DNA of 64,000 nucleotides, taken from assembly GCF_029478095.1 (NCBI RefSeq), contig NZ_JAKOAV010000021.1:1-64000 (forward strand), read 5' to 3'. Positions 54,498 through 61,649 of this stretch are shown here, piece by piece. The number at the start of each line of letters is the position of its first letter. Positions within the stretch are counted from its first letter, which is position 1. A program made the translations under genes and the position numbers. The notes under the pieces were generated by a model, which had not been told where the DNA came from, did not search any database, and saw only the letters and a program-made list of their open reading frames with translations. Origin of the DNA: Pelotomaculum isophthalicicum JI. GTDB lineage: Bacteria > Bacillota > Desulfotomaculia > Desulfotomaculales > Pelotomaculaceae.

Positions 54498-55475
54498 TCA
54501 TAGCCCGGCTGCTTCGGCCTTTTTCCACCGCACCATGTCTAAAAAGGCCTCCAATCTGGTTACAATACCGGCTTCCCCGGTATGTTCATCAAGGGTAAGG
54601 TTCAAAAAGGGCGCGCGCAGGGCGCGCGCATGACGCTCAATCAATTCGCCGGTCATAGAATCGGGCCCGCACCCAAAAGCAGCCACATGCACCACACCAC
54701 TTATATCCTGACGGTCGAGGTAGTGATAAGCGGCTCCGATCATGCGGTGACCGAGACTCCAAAATAATTTTTTCGGCAGCCGGGCCGCGTTGCTCCTCAG
54801 GATTTTTTCCGGCACATGCTCAGCTGTTAAAACGTTAGCGCCCATCTCCTTCAGCCGGCCGACTAGATTCATGCTAATATAAGGATCATAGATGTTGTAC
54901 GGGTGGCCGATTACAGCCACATTCATTTCTAACGGATAACCCAAGGGTTTGTCACCGACATTGTTTTCCAAGACCGCTAAGGCCTCAGCCGGCATCAAAC
55001 CCATCTGCAACAGCCGGCAATACTTTTGCAGGGTTTTAACAGAGTTGCGGTAAGCCCTAAATATTTTAAACTTATTACCGGTAAAAAGACTGCCAACCTT
55101 ATTTATTGCCGTGTATAAATCCCTGTTTTTCCTGTACAGGTTGACGTCAACGCCAATTAAGTCAGGCAGGCCATCCAAGCGGCGGATCATGTCCGGCAAT
55201 CCGAGAAATTTCGGACAGATATATTTACGGTGCTCCACACTAACCATTCTTGGCAAAAAAATAAAATCAACTTTTCCTGTAAGGTCCAATACATGACCAA
55301 AGAACAGCTTTACCGGCAGGCATACCTCATCTACCGCGTGTTTTAGCCCCTGGGTCAGCGTCACCCTGGTTGACGGCGATGAGAGCACCACTTCGGCACC
55401 CAACTCTTCAAAAAAAGTCCGCCACATCGGGTAATAATAGTAGTATAGAAGTGCCCGGGGAATACCAACCTTCAA
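54498..55475 (-). CDS. CoA-dehydratase activase-related protein (DUF2229), first of three
   Basis: About 325 residues from a TTG at 55475, 9 bp after AGGAGG. It starts MKVGIPRALLYYYYYPMWRTFF and has DEVCLPVKLFFGHVLDL, the cysteine of RKYICPKFLGLPDM, FGCGPDSMTGELIERHA and LTLDEHTGEAGIVTRLEAFL. It shares the DEHTGEAG ending with the next gene, so the pair arose by duplication. In many bacteria these modules are fused to the activase. Confidence 0.85.
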   Translation of the reverse strand: MKVGIPRALLYYYYYPMWRTFFEELGAEVVLSSPSTRVTLTQGLKHAVDEVCLPVKLFFGHVLDLTGKVDFIFLPRMVSVEHRKYICPKFLGLPDMIRRLDGLPDLIGVDVNLYRKNRDLYTAINKVGSLFTGNKFKIFRAYRNSVKTLQKYCRLLQMGLMPAEALAVLENNVGDKPLGYPLEMNVAVIGHPYNIYDPYISMNLVGRLKEMGANVLTAEHVPEKILRSNAARLPKKLFWSLGHRMIGAAYHYLDRQDISGVVHVAAFGCGPDSMTGELIERHARALRAPFLNLTLDEHTGEAGIVTRLEAFLDMVRWKKAEAAGL

Positions 55476-55505
55476 TTGCTTCAACCTCCTTTCACTGTGA
55501 TGTGG

Positions 55506-55862
55506 CTACCCTCTTGGCCGGAAAGCAAGTGCCGCCAGGTAGCCAAACACTACTGCCGCAGTAATACCCGCCGCCGCTGCTGTCACTCCTCCACTGAAGG
55601 CGCCCAGCAGCCCATGTTGTTTAACTCCGTTCAACGCGCCTTGGGCCAGCAGGTGGCCGAAACCGGTCAAGGGAACAGTTGCCCCCGCCCCGGCCAGATT
55701 AACCAAAGGCTGATACAGGCCGACAGCGCTGACGATCGCGCCAGCGCTGACAAAAGTAACCAGCACGTGGGCAGGGGTGAACTTATAACTGGTCAAATCC
55801 ATCAGCAACTGTCCGATTACACACAGCGCGCCTCCGATTACAAAAGCCCAAAAAAATTGCAT
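55506..55862 (-). CDS. spoVAE: stage V sporulation protein AE
   Basis: 118 residues, three to four membrane helices (FWAFVIGGALCVIGQLLMDL, VPLTGFGHLLAQGALNG). It belongs to the SpoVAC/SpoVAEb family of channel proteins that carry dipicolinic acid into the spore and release it at germination. It lies 12 bp after spoVAD. Confidence 0.94.
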   Translation of the reverse strand: MQFFWAFVIGGALCVIGQLLMDLTSYKFTPAHVLVTFVSAGAIVSAVGLYQPLVNLAGAGATVPLTGFGHLLAQGALNGVKQHGLLGAFSGGVTAAAAGITAAVVFGYLAALAFRPRG

Positions 55863-55874
55863 CTTGCAAGCCTC

Positions 55875-56888
55875 CTATCTCATTTCAATTACTACGGCAT
55901 GCCCGATCCCCGGCACTGTTTCCCCCTGCTGAACGCTGCATGGACTTAACAGCGCGCCGGTGCCGATGCCAAGCAGGCGTTTATATTTCCCAGATCTAAG
56001 GCTTTCCATAAGATAGCCGCAGGTGACTACCGCCGAACAGCCGCAGCCGCTTCCCCCGGCGTGAACATCTTGCGAGGCGCTATATATCAAGATGCCGCAG
56101 TCAGTATACCTGTCGGAAATATCATATCCGTATTGCGTGACAAGCTGACCGGTAAGTTTCTTGCCATAGGCGCCCAGGTCGCCGGTAATGATCAGATCGT
56201 AATAATCAGGCTGCCTTGAGGTATCCTGTAAATGACAGGTTATCGTATCCGCCGCTGCCGGCGCCATGGCGGCGCCCATATTTTGCGCATCTCCCTGACC
56301 CAGGTCGACAACTTTGCCAATTGTGGCATGAGTAATTACCGGCCCGCTCCCCTCTCTGGCCAGCACTGCGGCGCCTGCACCTGTTACCGTCCACTGAGCG
56401 GTCATTGGACGCTGGTTCCCCATTTCAGTGGGAAAACGGTACTGCCTCTCAGCCGTACTGTAATGGCTTGAAGCACCCACCAGGACTTTTTCGGCAAAAC
56501 CGCCGTCTATCAACATGGCTCCCAGTGCCATGCCTTCATACATGGTTGAACAGGCGCCGTACAATCCTAAGAAAGGTATACCCAAAACTCTCGCGGTAAA
56601 ATTCGCCGTAATAATTTGATTCAGCAAGTCACCTGCCAGCATATAATCAATATCTTTCACCTGTAAACCGGCCTTTTCCAGGGCCTTTTGCATAGTCTCC
56701 AGCATCATCCGCTGCTCGGCCTTTTCCCAGGTTTTTTCACCATAGTAAGTATCATTAACCACCTGGTCAAATGTTTTCCCTAAAGGTCCTTCACCTTCCA
56801 GGCACCCAACAATTGACGCGGCTGCGATAATGACCGGCGGGTTTTTAAAATAAACGGTTTGTATTCCGTTTTTTTTAGGCGCTGCCAA
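55875..56888 (-). CDS. spoVAD: stage V sporulation protein AD
   Basis: About 337 residues; the TTG at 56888 follows GAGGGGTGA and is preferred to the TTG at 56903. It has a thiolase-like fold: AGDLLNQIITANFTAR, FLGLYGACSTMYEGMAL with the cysteine, ATAERQYRFPTE-type segment, AMAPAAADTI and GGSGCGCSAVV. SpoVAD binds dipicolinic acid on the inner spore membrane. It is separated from spoVAC by a repeat-bearing insert. Confidence 0.95.
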   Translation of the reverse strand: MAAPKKNGIQTVYFKNPPVIIAAASIVGCLEGEGPLGKTFDQVVNDTYYGEKTWEKAEQRMMLETMQKALEKAGLQVKDIDYMLAGDLLNQIITANFTARVLGIPFLGLYGACSTMYEGMALGAMLIDGGFAEKVLVGASSHYSTAERQYRFPTEMGNQRPMTAQWTVTGAGAAVLAREGSGPVITHATIGKVVDLGQGDAQNMGAAMAPAAADTITCHLQDTSRQPDYYDLIITGDLGAYGKKLTGQLVTQYGYDISDRYTDCGILIYSASQDVHAGGSGCGCSAVVTCGYLMESLRSGKYKRLLGIGTGALLSPCSVQQGETVPGIGHAVVIEMR

Positions 56889-56906
56889 TATCTCACCCCT
56901 CAAGTA

Positions 56907-57229
56907 ATTCAGGTAGTCAGTATTCAGGAGTCAGGAGTCAGAATTCAGAATATTTAAAGACAAGAAATACATACTTTCATTCCGCCTCCTGGTTCTTGGT
57001 CCTGTCCCCTAACCCTAACTTCCGCCCCTGACTTCTGTCTTTTCTCTCCTGTCTTCTACACTAAAAATACATTTTTATAATTCGTGGTGCCGCTTGCGGC
57101 ATGGGCAACTGCCCTGAAAATAAAACAAACTATTCTCCCATCAAATGATGAAGCGAAGCTTCATGGATGTCTGACTTCTATTTCCTGCCTTTCAGCTTCT
57201 GACTCCTGAATTCTGACTCCTGACTACTT
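56907..57229. repeat. 320-bp insert bounded by inverted heptamer repeats between spoVAC and spoVAD
   Basis: The left boundary (56907-56950) has GTCAGTATTCAGGAGTCAGG-type units and the right (57192-57229) the complementary CTGACTCCTGAATTCTGACT-type units. The inside holds degenerate units (57002-57060), a TGCCGC/GCGGCA stem (57088-57101) and a near-palindrome around ATGAAGCGAAGCTTCAT. No reading frame is supported. The right end includes the spoVAC stop codon. Confidence 0.65.
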
Positions 57230-57682
57230 AAAGAAGTAGTACAGCACTCCGGCTATCCAGGCTGTAACTATACCCCACACCAGCACCGGCCCGGCAATAG
57301 TAAAAAGCCGCGCCCCTACGCCGAAAACCAGACCCTCGGCTCTATACTCCAGAGCCGGAGAAACCATCGAATTGGCAAAGCCTGTGATCGGGACAATACC
57401 GCCGGCCCCGCCAAACCTGCTAACTTCGTCGTACACACCTATACCGGTGAGAAAAGCCGACAGAAAGACCAAGGTGGTAGAAGTTGCCGCCCCGGCTTCA
57501 TTAATGTTCAACCCCCTGGCCAGGAAGAAACTGAGGATAAACTGACCCACTAAACAGATCAAGCCGCCTATCACAAAAGCCCAAAAAACATTTCTTAAAA
57601 CCCTTGGTTTAGGCGTGTTTTCTTTTACCATTTCCGCGTAGCGCTGTTTTTGTTTGATCAGTGGCATTGCATTATCCGGCAT
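57224..57682 (-). CDS. spoVAC: stage V sporulation protein AC
   Basis: About 152 residues from ATG 57682, which follows GGGGTGACAGAA. Membrane helices and family motifs are clear: RNVFWAFVIGGLICLVGQFI, FLTGIGVYDEVSRFGGAGG, IVPITGFANSMVSPALEYRA and EGLVFGVGARLF. SpoVAC is a mechanosensitive channel part of the dipicolinic acid conduit. The TAG stop lies inside the first heptamer of the downstream repeat. spoVAA and spoVAB are not in the window. Confidence 0.95.
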   Translation of the reverse strand: MPDNAMPLIKQKQRYAEMVKENTPKPRVLRNVFWAFVIGGLICLVGQFILSFFLARGLNINEAGAATSTTLVFLSAFLTGIGVYDEVSRFGGAGGIVPITGFANSMVSPALEYRAEGLVFGVGARLFTIAGPVLVWGIVTAWIAGVLYYFFK

Positions 57683-57870
57683 TTCTGTCACCCCGTAATT
57701 TATATTTACCAACTCAAATGTTCCTTATACAAAAAAGCTGCCGACCTCCAGTCAGCTGTATACATAAATTGCAATTTCTTATATACCTTGCTAAATTTCT
57801 TTATTATCAGCAAAGGTCATCGTCTCATTGTACTTCTAGCTCATGTGTTATGGCTTTTTAACTGTTATGT

Positions 57871-57911
57871 AAAAAAAAACAAAAGCCAGGGGTAAGCGGG
57901 GTCTCCCTGAC
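57871..57911 (-). terminator. intrinsic terminator in the spoVAC upstream gap
   Basis: On the minus strand GTCAGGG pairs with CCCTGGC (U-G wobble allowed) and is followed by TTTTGTTTTTTTTT. It ends the minus-strand unit coming from 58088. The rest of the 400-bp gap (57683-58087) is AT-rich with no gene that I can support; it should contain the spoVAC promoter. Confidence 0.85.
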
Positions 57912-58087
57912 TTTGTTGTTAAGGTAGATTATACCAAACGAAAAAGAGGAATTATAAATTCACAGGGTTCTGCTTTTCTTTAACTTCTTGTAGTTTATAG
58001 CATTATTATACTGATGAATATAATCCTTTGATTTGTTCTGGAGGCTAATTGGAACAATTCTATTTTACACCGTGTTTTGTTATAGTT

Positions 58088-58507
58088 CTAAACCAATACA
58101 CCAACTCTGGGTAAAATATTTAAAATAGCGTACTGATTCGGATGGCAGTTGACAAACTGAGCCGTAAAATCCTTGCCAGCCTGTAAACCAAAATGTTGAC
58201 CGCCCTGCCAATTTGGAGTGTTGGTAACATCATAAACTATACCATTGACAGCTACATAAGCTGGCTTGCCGTTTTGGCCGTTTAACTGTGCCAATTGTTC
58301 TAAGGTAAACTTCATTTGTAAGGAGTGGTTTCCTGTATCTCCCTGTGGCATGCAACAACTGCAATTAACTGCATACAGGTAATTCCATTTAGATCCGTGC
58401 TTTAATTCATCAGTATAAATTTCAGTTATCATATTTCTATATGGTAAATATTCAAGACCAAATAAAATTTTGTGATATCTTTCTACTGCAGCCAACTCTC
58501 CGAACAA
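58088..58507 (-). pseudogene. 5'-truncated ferritin-like protein with cytochrome b5-like domain
   Basis: The frame begins directly inside a ferritin-like helix (GELAAVERYHKILFGLEYL, then ITEIYTDELKHGSKWNYLYA), preceded by a TAA two codons upstream and without a ribosome binding site. The C-terminal ~75 residues form a cytochrome b5-like heme/steroid-binding domain (FTLEQLAQLNGQNGKPAYVA, VNGIVYDVTNTPNWQGGQH). The heme axial histidine position HFGL is kept. The N-terminal half of the four-helix bundle is missing. An alternative internal ATG could express the b5-like part alone. Confidence 0.65.
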
Positions 58508-58620
58508 GGCTTAGTTGTGATACCTTTACTATAACTACAATTTCCTTCTGCCCAGGCGGGGTATATTAACCATATAATTATAGAATAATTCATCACCGCT
58601 CACAGATTCAACGATTAACC

Positions 58621-58881
58621 TTAGAGCCTCTGGACTACCACCGGGTCCAGCTTGACGATGGTGACCACGGGCTGGCCTAGGCCGGCCATTTCACCGGGGT
58701 TAATATTCCTGGCGGTTACGACGCCGTTGATAGGGGCTTTGATCACACTATTGGCATAGTCGGCCCGGGCTTTTTTCAACTGGGCCTCGCACTGCCGGAT
58801 GGTCTCAGGAATAGTGGCATTCAACAGAATGTCCAGGCTGTTACGGGCGGCCTCATTGGTCGTTTTGGCCTGGGTGTACAC
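58621..58881 (-). pseudogene. fragment of an HlyD/EmrA-type efflux adaptor
   Basis: 86 residues: a coiled-coil piece (RQCEAQLKKARADYANSV) and the lipoyl/barrel hybrid motif IKAPINGVVTARNINPGEMAG, then VVTIVKLDPVVVQ. Full adaptors have 250-400 residues with an N-terminal membrane anchor; both ends are missing. It lies downstream of the TetR gene on the same strand. Confidence 0.75.
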
Positions 58882-59104
58882 CTTCTCGGCCTGCTCGAAC
58901 TACTGCATTATACTGTTTCAACTAATTAATTAACTCGATTTGGCATTGAATCTATTCAACGCGTGAAAAAATGAGATTTTTTGGGTTAAAAGTACGCCAG
59001 CGTATGTTATTTGCATGCTTAAAGACATGCTGAAAGATCGGTTATAATTACCAAGACCAGATCTTCCGTTTATCGGAGACTACGAGGTTTGTCAGCTGCA
59101 AAAG

Positions 59105-59695
59105 TTAAGTTTTTACACAATTAGCACCGGTAAAGAATAAAGTCTTCAGAGTGTTCAAAATATCATCGTAAGGGTATTCTTTTTCAAATAAAAACCAGTC
59201 CAGGGCGGCGATGCCCACCATTCCGAACAGCGCGGAAGCAGCCGTTGCGGTTTCTAGTTCTTTTTTTATCACTCCTTCTTTTCTTCCATCATCGATAAGT
59301 TCCCTGATGATGGAGAGATAGCCCGACCGGATCCGCCGGGCCGTTTCTTCCCACCGCGTTTCCTGGCCCCAGACCTCGCTTAAGAGCACCTTGCAATAAT
59401 TCTTATAATCGTCAAAAAACCGGAGCTGTACGGTAATCAGGGATTCCAGCTTGGCCGGGATGCTCTTTCTCCTGGCGATTTCTTTTTTTACCGCGTTTTC
59501 GAGACGCTTGATTCCCTCTTCAACAAGAGAAAGAAATAGTTCCCTTTTGCTCCCGTAATTATAATAGATTGTACCCTTGGCGACGCCGGCCCGCTCTGCG
59601 ATCTCATCCACAGTCGCTTTTTCGAAACCTTTTTCTGAAAAAACTGCCATGGCCGCTTCAAAAATGGGTAGCCTTCTCTGCTGTCCTCTGTCCAT
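59105..59695 (-). CDS. TetR/AcrR family repressor
   Basis: About 196 residues from ATG 59695, which follows GGAGGTTTTCCG. The helix-turn-helix is intact (ATVDEIAERAGVAKGTIYYNYGSKRELF), with a helical ligand domain afterwards. It sits between fragments of an EmrB-like and an EmrA-like gene and so once controlled that efflux operon. Two perfect TATACT-N4-AGTATA sites at 60191-60227 are the likely operators. Confidence 0.92.
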   Translation of the reverse strand: MDRGQQRRLPIFEAAMAVFSEKGFEKATVDEIAERAGVAKGTIYYNYGSKRELFLSLVEEGIKRLENAVKKEIARRKSIPAKLESLITVQLRFFDDYKNYCKVLLSEVWGQETRWEETARRIRSGYLSIIRELIDDGRKEGVIKKELETATAASALFGMVGIAALDWFLFEKEYPYDDILNTLKTLFFTGANCVKT

Positions 59696-59799
59696 AACCG
59701 GAAAACCTCCTGCCTCTGCCCGGCTCACACCGGAGCATGTATTTACAAACTGACGTTCATGTGAACAAGTCTCTTTTATCTTAAATTTTACATTTTAAT

Positions 59800-60144
59800 C
59801 TATGTCATACCGCCGACCAGCCCCTGGATAATTCGGAAAAAAATCAGGGAGTTCATGCTCCAGGCCAGGCCGCACAGGGCTGATCCCGCAGTAAAGAAAA
59901 TCAGGCTGGCGATAAAAAACTTTTTAGTGCCGAAAGTATCGGCCAGGTAAGCGGTTACAGGTATTATAACGCCGATGGTCATCATGTAGGCCGTGGCCAC
60001 CCACTGGACCTTGTTTACGTCGACCCCGAACACGGCCATAAGTTTGGGAACGGCCACGTTGACGATGGTCGTGTTCAGCAGGTCCATCGCCAGGCCGGTG
60101 ATCACAGCAACAAGGACCAGCTATTTTTCCCATCTAGAAAACAT
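59800..60144 (-). pseudogene. DHA2/EmrB-type MFS efflux pump: nonsense codon 8 and 3' truncation
   Basis: An ATG at 60144 behind GGAGGACAAC begins the protein MFSRWEK, then TAG, then in the same frame LVLVAVITGLAMDLLNTTIV, WVATAYMMTIGVIIPVTAYL and RIIQGLVGGM. The reading frame ends at ~115 codons, after three to four of the expected 14 helices. The premature TAG and the missing 3' three quarters mark a dead gene. Confidence 0.85.
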
Positions 60145-60190
60145 GTTGTCCTCCGCAAACATAACTTTATACGTTTTATATTATATACCG

Positions 60191-60227
60191 TATACTCTTA
60201 AGTATAAATATTATACTACATAGTATA
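60191..60227. promoter_or_regulatory. tandem TetR-type operators
   Basis: TATACT-CTTA-AGTATA (60191-60206) and TATACT-ACAT-AGTATA (60212-60227) are perfect inverted repeats with identical half-sites, 21 bp apart (two helix turns), 47 bp upstream of the dead EmrB start. A shorter TATAC-C-GTATA copy overlaps at 60184-60194. Confidence 0.8.
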
Positions 60228-60321
60228 AAAGTATAGCACCACTCATAAAATAAATCAAGCCTGAAGTCAATAAATTTGGGAACTATCACAAAACAACCAG
60301 GCGGTGAGAGTTCATAAAATT

Positions 60322-60358
60322 AAGGGCAGAGCCTATTTATCGAATAGACTCGGCCCTT
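60322..60358 (-). terminator. hairpin ending the radical SAM-plsX unit
   Basis: AAGGGC...GAG...CTATT pairs with AATAG...CTC...GCCCTT across a 4-nt loop with two small mismatches; on the minus strand TTAATTTTAT follows. Confidence 0.7.
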
Positions 60359-60416
60359 GTCCACCTCACAGGATCTTTTCTCAAATCTGTTGCTTGAATA
60401 TTAAAGTATGCTATTT

Positions 60417-60482
60417 TTACTTGTTTTTCCTACGGAATAAGATATTTTTAAGTGATTCCCACATTTTTTTAATGCTATTCAT
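60417..60482 (-). CDS. candidate 21-aa basic amphipathic peptide
   Basis: An ATG at 60482 stands 6 bp after a perfect AAGGAGGTG ribosome binding site. The product, MNSIKKMWESLKNILFRRKN plus a final K, would be a short amphipathic cationic helix. It is also in frame with the fabH-like remnant upstream, so part of it may be neutral sequence. Real expression is unproven. Confidence 0.4.
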   Translation of the reverse strand: MNSIKKMWESLKNILFRRKNK

Positions 60483-60590
60483 TAAGTTCACCTCCTTGCC
60501 GGCACGGGCTATTTTTTCAAGTTCGACGTTGGTGAGTACCCGGCTGGGCACGCATGTCCCGATACTGGTATTAATTAACTCCCAGGGCAT
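60483..60590 (-). pseudogene. remnant of the 5' end of fabH
   Basis: Overlapping the plsX 3' end, the frame gives ELINTSIGTCVPSRVLTNVE followed by LEKI. This resembles the N-terminus of FabH (IIGTGSYVPEKVLTNADLEK), and fabH normally follows plsX in fab operons. The remaining ~300 residues are absent. Confidence 0.6.
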
Positions 60591-61599
60591 GGCGGTCACC
60601 TGCCCCGTATATATTTGCATTTTCAATGCTGTCGCGGATAGATTCAACCAGGCGGTTTTCGACCAACTGTCCGGCCACCTTGATCGCGTTTTTTATAGCC
60701 TTGCCCGTGGAACTGCCGTGGGATATAACTGAAATGCCGTTAACCCCCAGGAGCGGAGCGCCGCCGTATTCGGCGTAATCAATGCGTTTTTGCAGTCCCT
60801 TCAGGGCGGGTCCGGCTAAAACAACACCCATTCTGGCCAGCCTGTTTCTGGTTGTTTCTTCCCTTATCACTTTAAATATGGACGTAGCCATACCTTCCAC
60901 GGTTTTTAATACAACATTGCCGACAAAGCCATCGCAAACCAGGACGTCGACGGTATCCCGGAAGAGATCTCTGCCCTCAACGTTACCAAAAAAATTTATT
61001 CCGGCTTTCTGCAGAAGGGGAAACGCCGCGAGGATGGTTTCGTTGCCTTTGGTTTCTTCTTCGCCGTTGCTTAAGAGCCCCACCCTCGGGTTTTTTACCC
61101 CGAGAATTTTCATGGCGTAGAGATAGCCCATGATCCCGAACTGGACTAAGTGGTGCGGCTTGCAATCCACATTGGCGCCAGCGTCCAGCAGAACTGTAAA
61201 TCCTTTTTCGGCCGGCAGCAAAGATGCGATGGCCGGCCGGTCAATACCCTTGATCCGGCCCAGCCCCAACAAGGCGGAAGCCATGGCGGCTCCTGTGCTC
61301 CCGGCCGAAACCAGCGCCTGGGCCTCACCCTCCTTGACTAGCCTGGTGACCGTCGCAATGGAAGAATTTTTTTTCTTCCGGATCACCGCCGCTGGTTGCT
61401 CACACATCTCGACTACCTCCGGGGCGTTGACGACGCTTACCAGGCCCCCGGCGTTATCACCGCCGAGCTCATAATACACCCGTTCCTCATCTCCGGCCAG
61501 GATCACAGAGATGCCATATTCCTTAGCTGCATCAAGGGAACCTTTAACAATTTCACGGGGCGCGTAGTCCCCGCCCATGGCATCCACTGCGATCTTCAT
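60571..61599 (-). CDS. plsX: phosphate acyltransferase PlsX
   Basis: About 342 residues from ATG 61599 with AGGAGGTACCGC ahead. Family motifs: MKIAVDAMGGDYAPREIVKG, VSAGSTGAAMASALL, LLDAGANVDCKPHHLVQF and the end YAEYGGAPLLGVNGISVISHG. PlsX makes acyl-phosphate from acyl-ACP for PlsY in phospholipid synthesis. Normally it neighbours fapR, fabH and fabD; here only a fabH remnant remains downstream, and a radical SAM gene lies 50 bp upstream. Confidence 0.96.
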   Translation of the reverse strand: MKIAVDAMGGDYAPREIVKGSLDAAKEYGISVILAGDEERVYYELGGDNAGGLVSVVNAPEVVEMCEQPAAVIRKKKNSSIATVTRLVKEGEAQALVSAGSTGAAMASALLGLGRIKGIDRPAIASLLPAEKGFTVLLDAGANVDCKPHHLVQFGIMGYLYAMKILGVKNPRVGLLSNGEEETKGNETILAAFPLLQKAGINFFGNVEGRDLFRDTVDVLVCDGFVGNVVLKTVEGMATSIFKVIREETTRNRLARMGVVLAGPALKGLQKRIDYAEYGGAPLLGVNGISVISHGSSTGKAIKNAIKVAGQLVENRLVESIRDSIENANIYGAGDRHALGVN

Positions 61600-61649
61600 G
61601 CGGTACCTCCTGCCGGCGTTATGTTGAAAAAATCCCGTTGCAGTTGGGA

